Source: UBA2965 sp036526135 (lineage in GTDB: Bacteria; Pseudomonadota; Gammaproteobacteria; Pseudomonadales; Azotimanducaceae). From it: DNA of 53,372 bases. Both the position numbers and the translations under genes were made by a program. Position 1 is the stretch's first letter, and each line of letters begins with the position of its first letter. Positions 41,132 to 49,653 of this stretch are shown here, piece by piece. The notes under the pieces were generated by a model that worked only from the letters and a program-made list of their open reading frames with translations, made no database searches and was not told the DNA's origin. Where the stretch lies: contig DATCZA010000039.1 in NCBI GenBank assembly GCA_036526135.1, positions 1 through 53,372 of the forward strand, read 5' to 3'.

Positions 41132-42283
41132 ATGCGGGTTTTCGTCGTCTTCAGCGTGCTGCTCGCTGCATCCGGCATGAGCCTTGCGGCCGACCAGTTC
41201 GAGGCCGAGCCTCTGGGTGAGGTTGCCCAGCTGCCGTCCCCCAATCCGGATCACTGGGTGGTGATTCACGATCTGTCCTTCAATCACATGCGGGAGGGCA
41301 AGCTCTTTCTCGTCGATCCCCATGCGGACTCGGTGTCCGGCCAGCTGCGCGGCATGATGTCCGCCGATTTCGTCGCCAGCTTCCTCGTCAGCGCCCGGCG
41401 CAACGAGTATTACGTGATCGAGAGCTTCCACGCCCGCGGAGGTCGGGGCGGCGAACGCACCGACGTCGTCACCATCTACGATCCAGCCACCCTGTCGGTG
41501 CTGGAAGAAATCATCATTCCGCCGAAGCGCCTGTCAGGCATGCCCAACCGTTATCAGGTGGCCCTGCTCGACGACGATCGGTACATGGTCGTCTTCAACT
41601 TCACGCCGTCGCAGTCTGCCACCGTGGTGGATCTCGAGCGTCGGCAGGTGCTAGGGGAGGTAGCTGTTCCCGGATGCATGTTTGCCTACCCGACCGGCAA
41701 ACGCGGGTTCAGCTCGCTGTGCAGCGACGGGGGGATGCTGACGACCCGGCTTGGCGAAGACGGATCGGTCGCGGGAACGGATCGGCTGGCGCCATTCAAC
41801 GACGTCATCGACGATGCCATGTTCGCCCGGCCGGCAGAGATCGACGGCGTGTTTTACTTTCCGACGTTTACGGGCAACGTGGCTCCCATCGATATGCGCG
41901 GCGAAGCGGCCGCGCTGGGAGAACGGTGGTCTCTGACCACGGCCTCCGAGCGTGCCCAGGGCTGGCGTCCCGGCGGCCTCTGGCCCGCCGTCGGCGACGG
42001 CAACGGCCGGCTCTATATGCTGATGCACGGACACGGCGCGGAGGGTACTCACAAGGACGGCGGCGATCAGGTGTGGATATTCGATGCGGCCAACGGCAAG
42101 CGCATCGGCAAGATCGAGCTGGCCCGCTGGGGCATCGCGCTGAGCGTCTCCACCGGCGAGCGGCCTCAGCTGATGGTAAGCGGCGCCGAGCCGGTCATAG
42201 ACGTCTACGAGGCTGACGGCACCCATGTGAGAACCCTTGGCGTGGACATGTCCACGCCGCTCCTCGTGCACGGCGTTCGCTGA
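41132..42283 (+). CDS. aauB: Aromatic amine dehydrogenase heavy chain, copy 1
   Basis: 383-residue precursor of the large subunit of a TTQ-dependent amine dehydrogenase. An N-terminal signal peptide (cut after MSLA) is followed by a seven-bladed beta-propeller with repeats such as KLFLVDPHADSVSGQL, TIYDPATLSVLEEI, TVVDLERRQVLGEV and VWIFDAANGKRIGKIEL. HKDGGDQVWIFD and the final RTLGVDMSTPLLVHGVR are typical of MauB/AauB. The subunit supports the active small chain in the periplasm; the enzyme oxidises primary amines to aldehyde and ammonia. ATG at 41132 follows GGAGGAATCC. The light chain starts 19 bases after its stop. It differs markedly from copy 2. Confidence 0.87.
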   Translation: MRVFVVFSVLLAASGMSLAADQFEAEPLGEVAQLPSPNPDHWVVIHDLSFNHMREGKLFLVDPHADSVSGQLRGMMSADFVASFLVSARRNEYYVIESFHARGGRGGERTDVVTIYDPATLSVLEEIIIPPKRLSGMPNRYQVALLDDDRYMVVFNFTPSQSATVVDLERRQVLGEVAVPGCMFAYPTGKRGFSSLCSDGGMLTTRLGEDGSVAGTDRLAPFNDVIDDAMFARPAEIDGVFYFPTFTGNVAPIDMRGEAAALGERWSLTTASERAQGWRPGGLWPAVGDGNGRLYMLMHGHGAEGTHKDGGDQVWIFDAANGKRIGKIELARWGIALSVSTGERPQLMVSGAEPVIDVYEADGTHVRTLGVDMSTPLLVHGVR

Positions 42284-42302
42284 ACAGACCTGGAGATCGT
42301 CG

Positions 42303-42824
42303 ATGAATTGGTTAGACAAACTATCTGAGAAGTCTACGCGCGGGCTCGCCCAGCAGACGTCCCGCCGCGGGTGGCTTGCGGGTATCGGCACCGTGCTGGC
42401 GGGCGCCGCGTCGGTTCCCCTGCTGCCGATGGCAAGGGCTTCCAGTGGCGGGCAGCCGAAGCTGGAAGACGTTGCTGACACCGGCGACCCGCTCTCCTGT
42501 GATTACTGGCGGCATTGCTCCATCGACGGTTTTCTCTGCGGCTGCTGTGGCGGCTCTCACAACACCTGCCCGCCGGGCACGGAGATGTCGCCCATCACCT
42601 GGGTGGGTACCTGCCGCAATCCCGTTGACGGCAAGAACTACGTGATCTCCTACAACGACTGCTGCGGAAAAACGCCCTGCGGACAGTGCTTCTGCAACAC
42701 CAATCAGGGCGACCGGCCCATGTACCGGCCCGATAAGAACAACGACATCAACTGGTGTCTTGGCACCGAAAGCACCGTCTATCACTGCTCCACGTCCGTG
42801 CTGATAGGGCTTGCCGTCGAGTGA
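42303..42824 (+). CDS. aauA: Aromatic amine dehydrogenase light chain with TTQ, copy 1
   Basis: 173-residue small catalytic subunit. A twin-arginine-like leader (SRRGWLAGIG, residues 20-29) sends it to the periplasm. Fourteen cysteines follow, as in the six-disulfide family fold. Trp100 (TWVGTC) and Trp151 (NWCLG) are 51 residues apart, exactly as the TTQ-forming Trp57/Trp108 of MauA; Asp75 and Asp119 fall at the catalytic/biogenesis Asp positions (Asp32/Asp76). CDYWRHC, DGFLCGCCGG and the TSVLIGLA end match AauA of aromatic amine dehydrogenase more closely than MauA (from memory). Expected substrates are tyramine, phenylethylamine or dopamine. The cytochrome gene overlaps its stop by four bases. 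Confidence 0.9.
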   Translation: MNWLDKLSEKSTRGLAQQTSRRGWLAGIGTVLAGAASVPLLPMARASSGGQPKLEDVADTGDPLSCDYWRHCSIDGFLCGCCGGSHNTCPPGTEMSPITWVGTCRNPVDGKNYVISYNDCCGKTPCGQCFCNTNQGDRPMYRPDKNNDINWCLGTESTVYHCSTSVLIGLAVE

Positions 42825-43249
42825 AGGGGCGAACGGTCTGCTTTGCTTTTCTGATCGCCGCCGCGCCTCACGCCATCGGGGACGGGCCGGTCGACGCGGA
42901 GCGAGCACGCCTGAACTACATGCTGAACTGCCAGGGATGCCATCTCCCCGATGGTTCCGGGGTGGAAGACGCGGTGCCGCGGATGAACGGCTTCGTCGGC
43001 AACTTCCTGCATGTCCCGGGAGGCAGAGAGTTCCTGGTCCGCGTGCCGGGATCCGCAAACGCGGCGCTGGACGACGCCTCCCTGGCCGAGCTGCTCAACT
43101 GGATTCTCGTCACCATGAGCCCCGGCGAGCTTCCCCCGAGCTGGGTGCCCTACTCGGCGGGCGAGGTGGCCGAGCTGCGTTCGGCACCGCTCAGAGAAGT
43201 GGAGAAGGTGAGGGCCGGGCTGGTCCGAAGCATCCAGCAGCACCTCTGA
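42821..43249 (+). CDS. Periplasmic c-type cytochrome, probable electron acceptor
   Basis: 142-residue mono-haem cytochrome c. A signal peptide (FAFLIAAAPHAIG) is followed by the haem site CQGCH (Cys37, Cys40, His41) and a later VTMSPGELP segment with the probable Met ligand. The GTG start overlaps the TGA of the light-chain gene (GTGA), so the two are translated together. In other TTQ systems the acceptor is amicyanin or azurin; here a cytochrome c appears to take electrons from the dehydrogenase. It has no counterpart in the second amine dehydrogenase operon. Confidence 0.82.
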   Translation: MKGRTVCFAFLIAAAPHAIGDGPVDAERARLNYMLNCQGCHLPDGSGVEDAVPRMNGFVGNFLHVPGGREFLVRVPGSANAALDDASLAELLNWILVTMSPGELPPSWVPYSAGEVAELRSAPLREVEKVRAGLVRSIQQHL

Positions 43250-43309
43250 CCTTGGAGGTTCTGGCAAGCCTGACCCAAGGGGAAGATGGCGGCCGAAAAC
43301 TCGTCGGTC

Positions 43310-43948
43310 TCAGTTCGCCTCGCGGGCCAGGAACACGACCAGGCTCTCGCCATCCACGAAGTTAGGAGCGTCGTTGGCCTGGTCGGTGGTCATCTGCTCT
43401 GAAGCCATGCTGGCGAGCGCCGTCGGGTAGTCGGGCCAGAACAGCTCCGTGACGCCGTCGTAGGCCCGCTGGGCGGTCCTGATGTGGCTCTGCACGTAGC
43501 GCTCCGCGTCCTGGGTCTGGGCGGCGATGGGGCCGTGATGGGTCAGCCAGTAGTCGTGGAACTCCTCCAGGCTGAGCGACGGCTTCCGATCGAACAGGAA
43601 GGTCGCCTTAAAGCCGCTGTCATGAAAGGGCTCGCCGCTGATGTTGTGCTCTTCGCTGCGGATCAGCACACGGGGGTTGACGGCGAAGACCTCGTGAACG
43701 TCCTCAGCGGCCGTCTCGAGCGCCGCCATCAGCGGTGTCGGGTCGTCGTGCTCTGCCAGCCAGAACTCGGCCGAGGCGCGGAAGGGGGCGAGCACCAGAT
43801 TGCCGAGTTGCTCCCCCGTCCTCAGAAACTGGCGATAGCGACGCAGCCCTGGAAAACGTTCCTGAAGAACCTCGAGTGCCTGCGCTTGATTCAGCTGAAA
43901 GGGTGATTCGGCCCCGTCGTCGCCGAACAGGGCGTAGAGCTTGAGCAC
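43310..43948 (-). CDS. Tandem EthD-like (dimeric alpha/beta barrel) protein
   Basis: 212 residues with two ferredoxin-like halves. The C-terminal half has FKATFLFDRKPSLSLEEFHDYW followed by THHGPIAAQ, the EthD signature (quoted in part), and ends with DYPTALASMASEQM. The N-terminal half (LKLYALFGDDGAESPFQL, FPGLRRYRQFL) looks like a diverged copy. No signal peptide, so it is cytoplasmic. The GTG at 43948 is 3 bases after the stop of light chain copy 2, making it the third gene of that operon. EthD-like proteins often act on small oxidised organics, possibly the aldehyde product; this is inference. Confidence 0.78.
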   Translation of the reverse strand: MLKLYALFGDDGAESPFQLNQAQALEVLQERFPGLRRYRQFLRTGEQLGNLVLAPFRASAEFWLAEHDDPTPLMAALETAAEDVHEVFAVNPRVLIRSEEHNISGEPFHDSGFKATFLFDRKPSLSLEEFHDYWLTHHGPIAAQTQDAERYVQSHIRTAQRAYDGVTELFWPDYPTALASMASEQMTTDQANDAPNFVDGESLVVFLAREAN

Positions 43949-43951
43949 GAT

Positions 43952-44479
43952 CTACTCGGTGGCCAGGCCGAGCACCACGGCGGTGGAGCAGTTGTACACG
44001 CTCGAGGTCGTGCCCATGCACCAGTTGATGTCGTTGTTGGCGCTCGGTCGGTAGACGGGCCGGTCGTCCTCGTTACGGTTGCACAGGCAGCGTCCACAGC
44101 TGCTCTTGCCGCAGCAGTCGTTGTAGGAGATCACGTAGTTCTTGCCGTCCACCGGATTGCGGCAGGTGCCGATCCAGGTGAGAGGCGACATCTCCGTGCC
44201 CGGCGGGCAGGCGTTCTGGGTGCCGCCGCAGCAGCTGCACAGGAACCCGTCGATGGCGCAGTAGCGCCAGTAGTCGCACTGGGTGGGATCTCCCGGATCC
44301 TCGGGGTTGCCCGTGCTTTGGGGGGGCACGCGGCTCTCGCTGGCCCGTGCTACGGGCAGCAACGGGGTTGCCGATGCGCCCAGCAGGACCGCTGAGGCGC
44401 CGGCGAGAAAGCCCCGCCGCGAAGTGGCTCGTGCGACCTTGCGCGTGGTTTTCTGGGTGATCCGGTCCAGCCAGTTCAT
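43952..44479 (-). CDS. aauA: Aromatic amine dehydrogenase light chain with TTQ, copy 2
   Basis: 175-residue TTQ subunit paralogous to the gene at 42303 and closely similar from the first cysteine on. Leader with twin arginine SRRGFLAGA (20-28). Trp102 (TWIGTC) and Trp153 (NWCMG) again lie 51 apart; Asp77 and Asp121 are kept, and CDYWRYC, DGFLCSCCGG, YNDCCGK and STAVVLGLA match AauA. The ATG follows AAGGAG at seven bases and the heavy-chain stop by 11 bases. The EthD gene follows at once. All residues for cofactor formation are present, so this copy appears active. Confidence 0.9.
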   Translation of the reverse strand: MNWLDRITQKTTRKVARATSRRGFLAGASAVLLGASATPLLPVARASESRVPPQSTGNPEDPGDPTQCDYWRYCAIDGFLCSCCGGTQNACPPGTEMSPLTWIGTCRNPVDGKNYVISYNDCCGKSSCGRCLCNRNEDDRPVYRPSANNDINWCMGTTSSVYNCSTAVVLGLATE

Positions 44480-44490
44480 CGCGCGGCTCC

Positions 44491-45666
44491 TTACTCGTAG
44501 CTCACAGGGTGGACCATGTAAGGCGTGAAACCGAGATCGTAGATTGATCGCAGGTATTCGCCGCTCATGGCGTCGTAAACGTCCAGGGTGGCCTCGGTGC
44601 TTGCCACCAGAAGATAGGGTTTCTCGTGCTGGGTGACGCTGATGGAAATGGCGGGCGCGCGAAGCTCGATGCGGGCCAGGCGCTCGCGCTCGCCGGTGTC
44701 GAAGAGCCAGATTTCGGGGGCCGGGTCCTTGTGGCTGCCGTCGTAGCCGTCGGGCGTCATGCCCACCCAGAGCAATCCGCTTTTGTGGCCTGCCGTCCAG
44801 TGCCAGCCGGCCGGACGCCAGTTGGCGGCACGTTCCTTCTCCGTGGCCAGCCACCAGGTCGTCATCAGCTCGGGCTGCGCGGCACGGGCATCGATGGGCT
44901 GAACCTGCCCGCGATAGCTGACGAAATGCCAGATTCCGCCGGCCTTGGCGGACTTCTCGGACAGGGGGTCCGCGTCGATGTCGATGAACGGCTCGCTGGC
45001 CTTTCTGGAAACGGGATTACCGGTCTCATCCAGCGTGATCGAGAGCATTCTCCCGTCTCCGCAGAGCATGAAGAAGCTGCGCTCGACGGTCGGATAGATC
45101 AGCGCGCAGCCGGGCGTGCTGATCTCCGAGACCATCTTGCGCGAGTCCAGATCGATGACCGCCACCGACGTGCCGGGATTCTGCATGAAGACCAGCAGAA
45201 ACCGCTCGTCCTCGGTGAGCCTGGAATTGCCGAGATTGATGACGGTGTTGGCCCGCCGGGGCGGCAGGTCCACTTCGGCGACCACGTCGAGGTTGGCGAA
45301 GTCGTAAATGGCGATCACGTCCTGGCGCTGACCGCGGCTGCCGCGGCTGTGCAGCGTCTCCCCGACGTAGAATTCCTGGCGGCTGTTGGAAAGGTTGATG
45401 GTGGCGAATTGCCCGGCGCTCAGCATGCCCTTGAAGCGGCGCGACTCGATGTCCACGAGGGCGAACTTACTGTCGATCAGGTTGAAGAAGGCGAAGTCGT
45501 GTACCACCGCGTAGGTGTCAGGGTACGGGGTCGCCAGGCTGAGCACGTTGGGGACGGGTTCGGGCTGAAGCTCCGCCCGAACGGTGTTGGTGACCCACAT
45601 AGTTGAAGCAAACATCACGCACGTGACATGAACAGAGAAGACTCGCGCCCAAGTTCTTCGAATCAT
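44491..45666 (-). CDS. aauB: Aromatic amine dehydrogenase heavy chain, copy 2
   Basis: 391-residue propeller subunit precursor. Blades are seen in FALVDIESRRFKGML, AIYDFANLDVVAEVDLPP, AVIDLDSRKMVSEI and IWLFDTGERERLARIEL, with HKDPAPEIWLFD near the end as in the family. The N-terminus is an atypically long export signal (MIRRTWARVFSVHVTCVMFA). The ATG at 45666 follows GGGGGGAGA; an upstream in-frame start at 45765 lacks this. Only the overall repeat pattern is shared with copy 1, while the light chains are close, so the two enzymes may differ in substrate access. Divergent from the TonB-receptor remnant. Confidence 0.86.
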   Translation of the reverse strand: MIRRTWARVFSVHVTCVMFASTMWVTNTVRAELQPEPVPNVLSLATPYPDTYAVVHDFAFFNLIDSKFALVDIESRRFKGMLSAGQFATINLSNSRQEFYVGETLHSRGSRGQRQDVIAIYDFANLDVVAEVDLPPRRANTVINLGNSRLTEDERFLLVFMQNPGTSVAVIDLDSRKMVSEISTPGCALIYPTVERSFFMLCGDGRMLSITLDETGNPVSRKASEPFIDIDADPLSEKSAKAGGIWHFVSYRGQVQPIDARAAQPELMTTWWLATEKERAANWRPAGWHWTAGHKSGLLWVGMTPDGYDGSHKDPAPEIWLFDTGERERLARIELRAPAISISVTQHEKPYLLVASTEATLDVYDAMSGEYLRSIYDLGFTPYMVHPVSYE

Positions 45667-45903
45667 TGGTCTCCCCCCGAATCCTGGCGTCGGATACTCG
45701 ACATGCACCATCATGACACGAGATGCGTCGAGCCGGACGCTACTCGGCCCGCACGAGGCTGTCAACGGCGCCGAACAGTCTGATCCCCGCCTTTCAACGG
45801 CCTCGCCGCAGCCCGCATTTGTGTTGAATTCCGGCCTGATGGGGCCGCCGAGGTGGAGCAGTCAGGTCGCGAGCCTGATTGCGCGGCTGGCCCAGCAATT
45901 TAG

Positions 45904-47388
45904 TTGGGTAGTTTTCGTTATGGTTTCATTGCCATCGCCATTCGCGGTGTCGCGCAGAACGACTTCATCAGCAATCAGGAGAGCCCCGTTTCTCTGTACG
46001 TCGATGAGGTTTACATCAGCCAGATGTCTGGCGCCGGCTTCCTGCTGTTCGACATGGAGCGAGTGGAGATCTTGAGAGGTCCTCAGGGCGCCCTGTTCGG
46101 GCGCAACGCGACGGCTACATCGAGAACCGGGTGCTCGGCAAGGACATCAACAATGCCGACGACATCGCCGTGCGGGGACAATTGCTGTTCGACCTCAGCG
46201 ACAAGGGCAGCCTGCTGCTGAACGGCCGCTACTACGATCATGACATCCGCACGGGATTCTTCGAAAACTTCACGCTGAGCTCCATCACCGACTATCAGGA
46301 CGTCTATCGCGATTATTTTGAAGACACCGATGCCTCGCCTATCGCCGACCTCAATTTCTATCTCGTGACGGACGCCCAGCAGTTCTCTCAGGAGGTCCGC
46401 TTCAACGGCGAGACCGAGCGAACCCGTTGGGTGGGTGGGCTCTACTACCTGGACATCGATATTGAGGATGCCAACGGCGCGGAGACGCCGCTGACGGTCT
46501 TAGCGGACGACCCGTCAGGCTTCTTCCCGTTGATCGACGAGGATGGCAACTACCTCGGAAACGACAATCCGTATCAGGTCGACACCGAATCCTTCTCGGT
46601 GTTCGGCCAGATCGAGTACGACTTCACCCCTCAGCTCACGGGCATCGCCGGGGGTGCGCTGGATCATCGAGAAGAAGTCCGAAGATTATGCGATGAATTT
46701 CGTGGCCACGTGCCGGGAACCACCCTCCGCAATGGCAAACCGAATATCATCGACATCAACCCGGACAACGACACGGAGTCCATCGGCACGTTCTCGGGCT
46801 CGCTCGATGACGACCTCTGGTCGGCCAAGCTGGAGCTTGACTGGCGGCCCAACGACGATCTGCTCCTGTACGCCAGCTACAACCGTGGGGTGAAAGGCGC
46901 CGGGTTCAACGCGCCCCTGGACATCACCGTCGGTGATGGTGTGACTGTGATCCCTGACCTCGAGCAAGAGACGGCGTTCAAGGAAGAGACCCTGAACGCC
47001 TACGAGATCGGATTCAAGGCGACCTTGAGCAACGGGCTGGCCCGGCTGAATGGCGCCGTCTACTGCTACGACTACGAAGACTTCCAGGCCTTCAAGATCA
47101 TGCGGCAAGCTGGCCCTGCAGGCGGATGCGCAATACCGCAGCAAGCACCACTTCAGCCTGACCCGCGCCGAGGCGAGCACGGAGAACGGCTACACGGTGG
47201 CCAATGCCCGCGTCGCTTACCGATCGGGCGACGATCGCTGGGAGCTAGCGGCCCACGTTTCCAACTTCACCGATGAGGAATACCTGGTGCAGACCTTCGA
47301 TCTCGCCGGCGTGCTCGGCATGACGGAGCAGTACTACGGCATGCCCGGGTGGTGGTGGGTAACGGCTTCGTACCAGTTCGGAAACTGA
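45904..47388 (+). pseudogene. Decayed TonB-dependent receptor
   Basis: Outer-membrane receptor broken into at least four frame segments. Plug-domain end AIRGVAQNDFISNQESPVSLYVDEV...RVEILRGPQGALFGRNATA (in part) is followed at ~46110 by a frameshift and loss of roughly a hundred residues, then a barrel piece from 46115 (YIENRVLGKDIN). At ~46660 and ~46715 two shifts bracket WIIEKKSEDYAMNF, and near 47103 another deletion joins to the C-terminus (ADAQYRSKHHFS ... GWWWVTASYQFGN), which still has the terminal aromatic signature. The N-terminal signal, TonB box and plug start are absent. It lies beside amine dehydrogenase copy 2. Confidence 0.8.
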
Positions 47389-47434
47389 CCGGGCTGTCCG
47401 GCAACGGCAGCCCCGCGCGCTGAGAGGTCGCCGC

Positions 47435-49537
47435 TCACCCGGCGGGCGCTACCTCCACGGGCACGCCCGTCATGTGGGCCTGGTTCGACAGTGGGTCGAA
47501 GCTGCCGGGGCCTGACGGTAACAGGGCATTGCAGTTGGTGCCCGGTTTCTCCTGAGCGACACGCATGCCGGGGGTGCGGCCGTGACCCCAGCCGTGGGTC
47601 ATGGCCACCACGCCGGGCATGAGCTCGGCAGTCAATCTGGCCTGGCTCGTAATCTCGCCGTTGTCGTTGCTGATTCGGACCCGATCCCCGTCCGCGATCT
47701 GGCGGATGGCAGCGTCCTCGGGATGCATGAAGAGGTAGTTCCGATCCCGCTCGCCCGACTTGAGCTTGGCCACGTTGCTGTACCAGCTGTTGAGCATGTA
47801 CCGGTCCCTTTTGCTGATCAGCTTCAGCTGGTTGGCCGGTTCCTCCTCGAGCTCGCCGAAGATGGCAGCCATACGGTCGACGCCATCGGCAAACGTTTCG
47901 GGCATGCAGTCGATCCGACCGTCCTCCGTCTGCACGTAGCGCTCGTAAAACTCTTCAGGCCTCGACCGCTCGAGAGCGATGATCTGCTCGGCGCGCAGCT
48001 GCATCATGCTGCGTCCCTGGGACCGCAGCATGGCGTCGATCCGTGACCACATGTCGGGCTCGCCGCTGTCGAACGCGGAAGCGAACCCCATGGCCTGGCT
48101 CAGCTTCTCGTAGATCCACCAGTCCGGTTTGCGCTCGAAGGCCGGTGGGACGACGGCCTCGGTGAACTGCACGCTGGGCTGAAACTGCATCCCCAGCCCC
48201 GTGATGTTGATGTCTTCACGCTCGAAGGCTCCGGCGGCGGGCAGCACGTAGTGGGCGTACTCCCCCGTCGCGTTCCGGTAAATGTCCACGCAGACGAGCA
48301 GCTCCAGGTTCTCCAGCGCCTGTCGCGTGGCGGCCTCACCGGCAATGGACAACACCGGATTACCCGCGTTGACGAACATGGCGCGTACGGGCTCGTCGGG
48401 ATCCGCCAGATAGCTGGCGAGCAGATTGCCCGGCAGGCTGATGCCCACCCCTCCCGGTTTGCGGACCGCCCCGAAAGGCGTTTCCAGATGGCCCTCGGGG
48501 ACGTTCCGGCCGGCCGAAGGGCTGCGCTCGTAGAATCCCAGAGAGTAGAAGTTGCCGCCGCGGCGACCGAGATTGCCGGTAACGAGCACGAGCATGTGCA
48601 GCAGCCAGTAGGCCATGGTGCCGAGCCGGCCCATGTTGACCCCCGTGGACATGTGGGCGCAGGCGCTCGGGGCGTCGGCGAAGTCGCGTGCGAGCTGGCG
48701 GATGGTCTCGGCGGGAATGCCGGTGATCGGAGCGACCCGCTCGGGATCATATTGCCGGATGAACTCGATAAGGCCTTCGGCATGGCTGCCGTGACGGGAC
48801 ACATCATCGTGAAACCCGCGTGATGCGTATATCTCGTGAATCATCGCGGCCAGCAGGAACGCGTCGGTGTCGGGCTTTGCCCTGAGCACCGAGCCGGCCA
48901 TGCGGGCGGACTCGATTTCCCGGGGGTTCACATACAGTATCCGGGCGCCGCGCTGCTCGGCCTCCTTCAGGTGCTGCATGGGGTTGGGAATGGAGCAGAA
49001 GGACATGTGGCTGACGGCCGGATTCTCGCCGAGGATCAGGATGAAGTCGGAGTGGTCGATGTCGGGCAGCGGGTGCATGGTTCGGGTGCCGAAGACGGCC
49101 TCGCTGCCCGCGAACTTGTTGCTGCAGTCCTGGGTGCCGGAGCTGAAGTTCTTCCGCACGCCCAGCTGCCGCGCGAAGTTTCCGAACGAGGGCCCGTACA
49201 GCGCATTGAAGGCGTTCGGGTTTCCTGTGTACGTCGCCAGGGCCGATGTTCCGTGGTTGTCCAGGATGCGGCGCAGCTTCCCGGCGATCTCCTCGAGAGC
49301 CTGCTCCCAGCCGATGGGCTCGAAGCCGTTGGCGGTGCGTTTGAGCGGAGTGCGCAAGCGGTCCGGATCGTTGTGGATGTCCAGCCCATAGATGCCCTTG
49401 TTGCAGACGAAGCCCTTCGAGACAGGGTGGTCCGCGTCGCCGCGCAGCGCGGTCAGCGCACCGTCCTCGACGGTGGCGATCAGGCCGCAGGCGGGCTCGC
49501 AGACTCTGCAGAACGTGCGTTTCTCGATGCGTGTCAC
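47435..49537 (-). CDS. Molybdopterin-dependent oxidoreductase with N-terminal [4Fe-4S]
   Basis: 700-residue bis-MGD enzyme of the formate-dehydrogenase/BisC superfamily. The N-terminal cluster motif FCRVCEPACGL (Cys10, 13, 17) with GFVCNKG supplies four cysteines. TYTGNPNAFNALYGPSF, ILGENPAVSHMSF, FVNAGNPVLSIAGEAATRQ (in part) and the C-terminal THGWGHG with QAHMTGVPVEV are typical. No Tat leader is visible, so it is cytoplasmic. The GTG at 49537 follows a GGAGG ribosome site and replaces an ATG ten codons earlier. No electron-transfer or membrane subunit is adjacent, so it stands alone. Substrate unknown; the molybdenum ligand cannot be assigned with confidence. Confidence 0.86.
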   Translation of the reverse strand: MTRIEKRTFCRVCEPACGLIATVEDGALTALRGDADHPVSKGFVCNKGIYGLDIHNDPDRLRTPLKRTANGFEPIGWEQALEEIAGKLRRILDNHGTSALATYTGNPNAFNALYGPSFGNFARQLGVRKNFSSGTQDCSNKFAGSEAVFGTRTMHPLPDIDHSDFILILGENPAVSHMSFCSIPNPMQHLKEAEQRGARILYVNPREIESARMAGSVLRAKPDTDAFLLAAMIHEIYASRGFHDDVSRHGSHAEGLIEFIRQYDPERVAPITGIPAETIRQLARDFADAPSACAHMSTGVNMGRLGTMAYWLLHMLVLVTGNLGRRGGNFYSLGFYERSPSAGRNVPEGHLETPFGAVRKPGGVGISLPGNLLASYLADPDEPVRAMFVNAGNPVLSIAGEAATRQALENLELLVCVDIYRNATGEYAHYVLPAAGAFEREDINITGLGMQFQPSVQFTEAVVPPAFERKPDWWIYEKLSQAMGFASAFDSGEPDMWSRIDAMLRSQGRSMMQLRAEQIIALERSRPEEFYERYVQTEDGRIDCMPETFADGVDRMAAIFGELEEEPANQLKLISKRDRYMLNSWYSNVAKLKSGERDRNYLFMHPEDAAIRQIADGDRVRISNDNGEITSQARLTAELMPGVVAMTHGWGHGRTPGMRVAQEKPGTNCNALLPSGPGSFDPLSNQAHMTGVPVEVAPAG

Positions 49538-49653
49538 CGTAACCCTCCGAATCGCTGATCCGATCATAGCTCAGCGCCGCTTGCTGCGTGAGGTCTTGCC
49601 GGTGCGGCGGGACGCGTCGAGAATGTGGCCTCTTCCTCAATATCGAGACCACG

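Noticed and set aside
43250..43309. Terminator between the two convergent amine dehydrogenase operons
   Set aside because: Only a 6-base CCTTGG/CCAAGG pairing with a long loop and no T-run; too weak to annotate.
42303..44479. Methylamine dehydrogenase (MauA) for both light chains
   Set aside because: CDYWR(H/Y)C, DGFLC(G/S)CCGG and the TS(V)LIGLA-type ends fit recalled AauA better; a methylamine role is not fully excluded without alignment.
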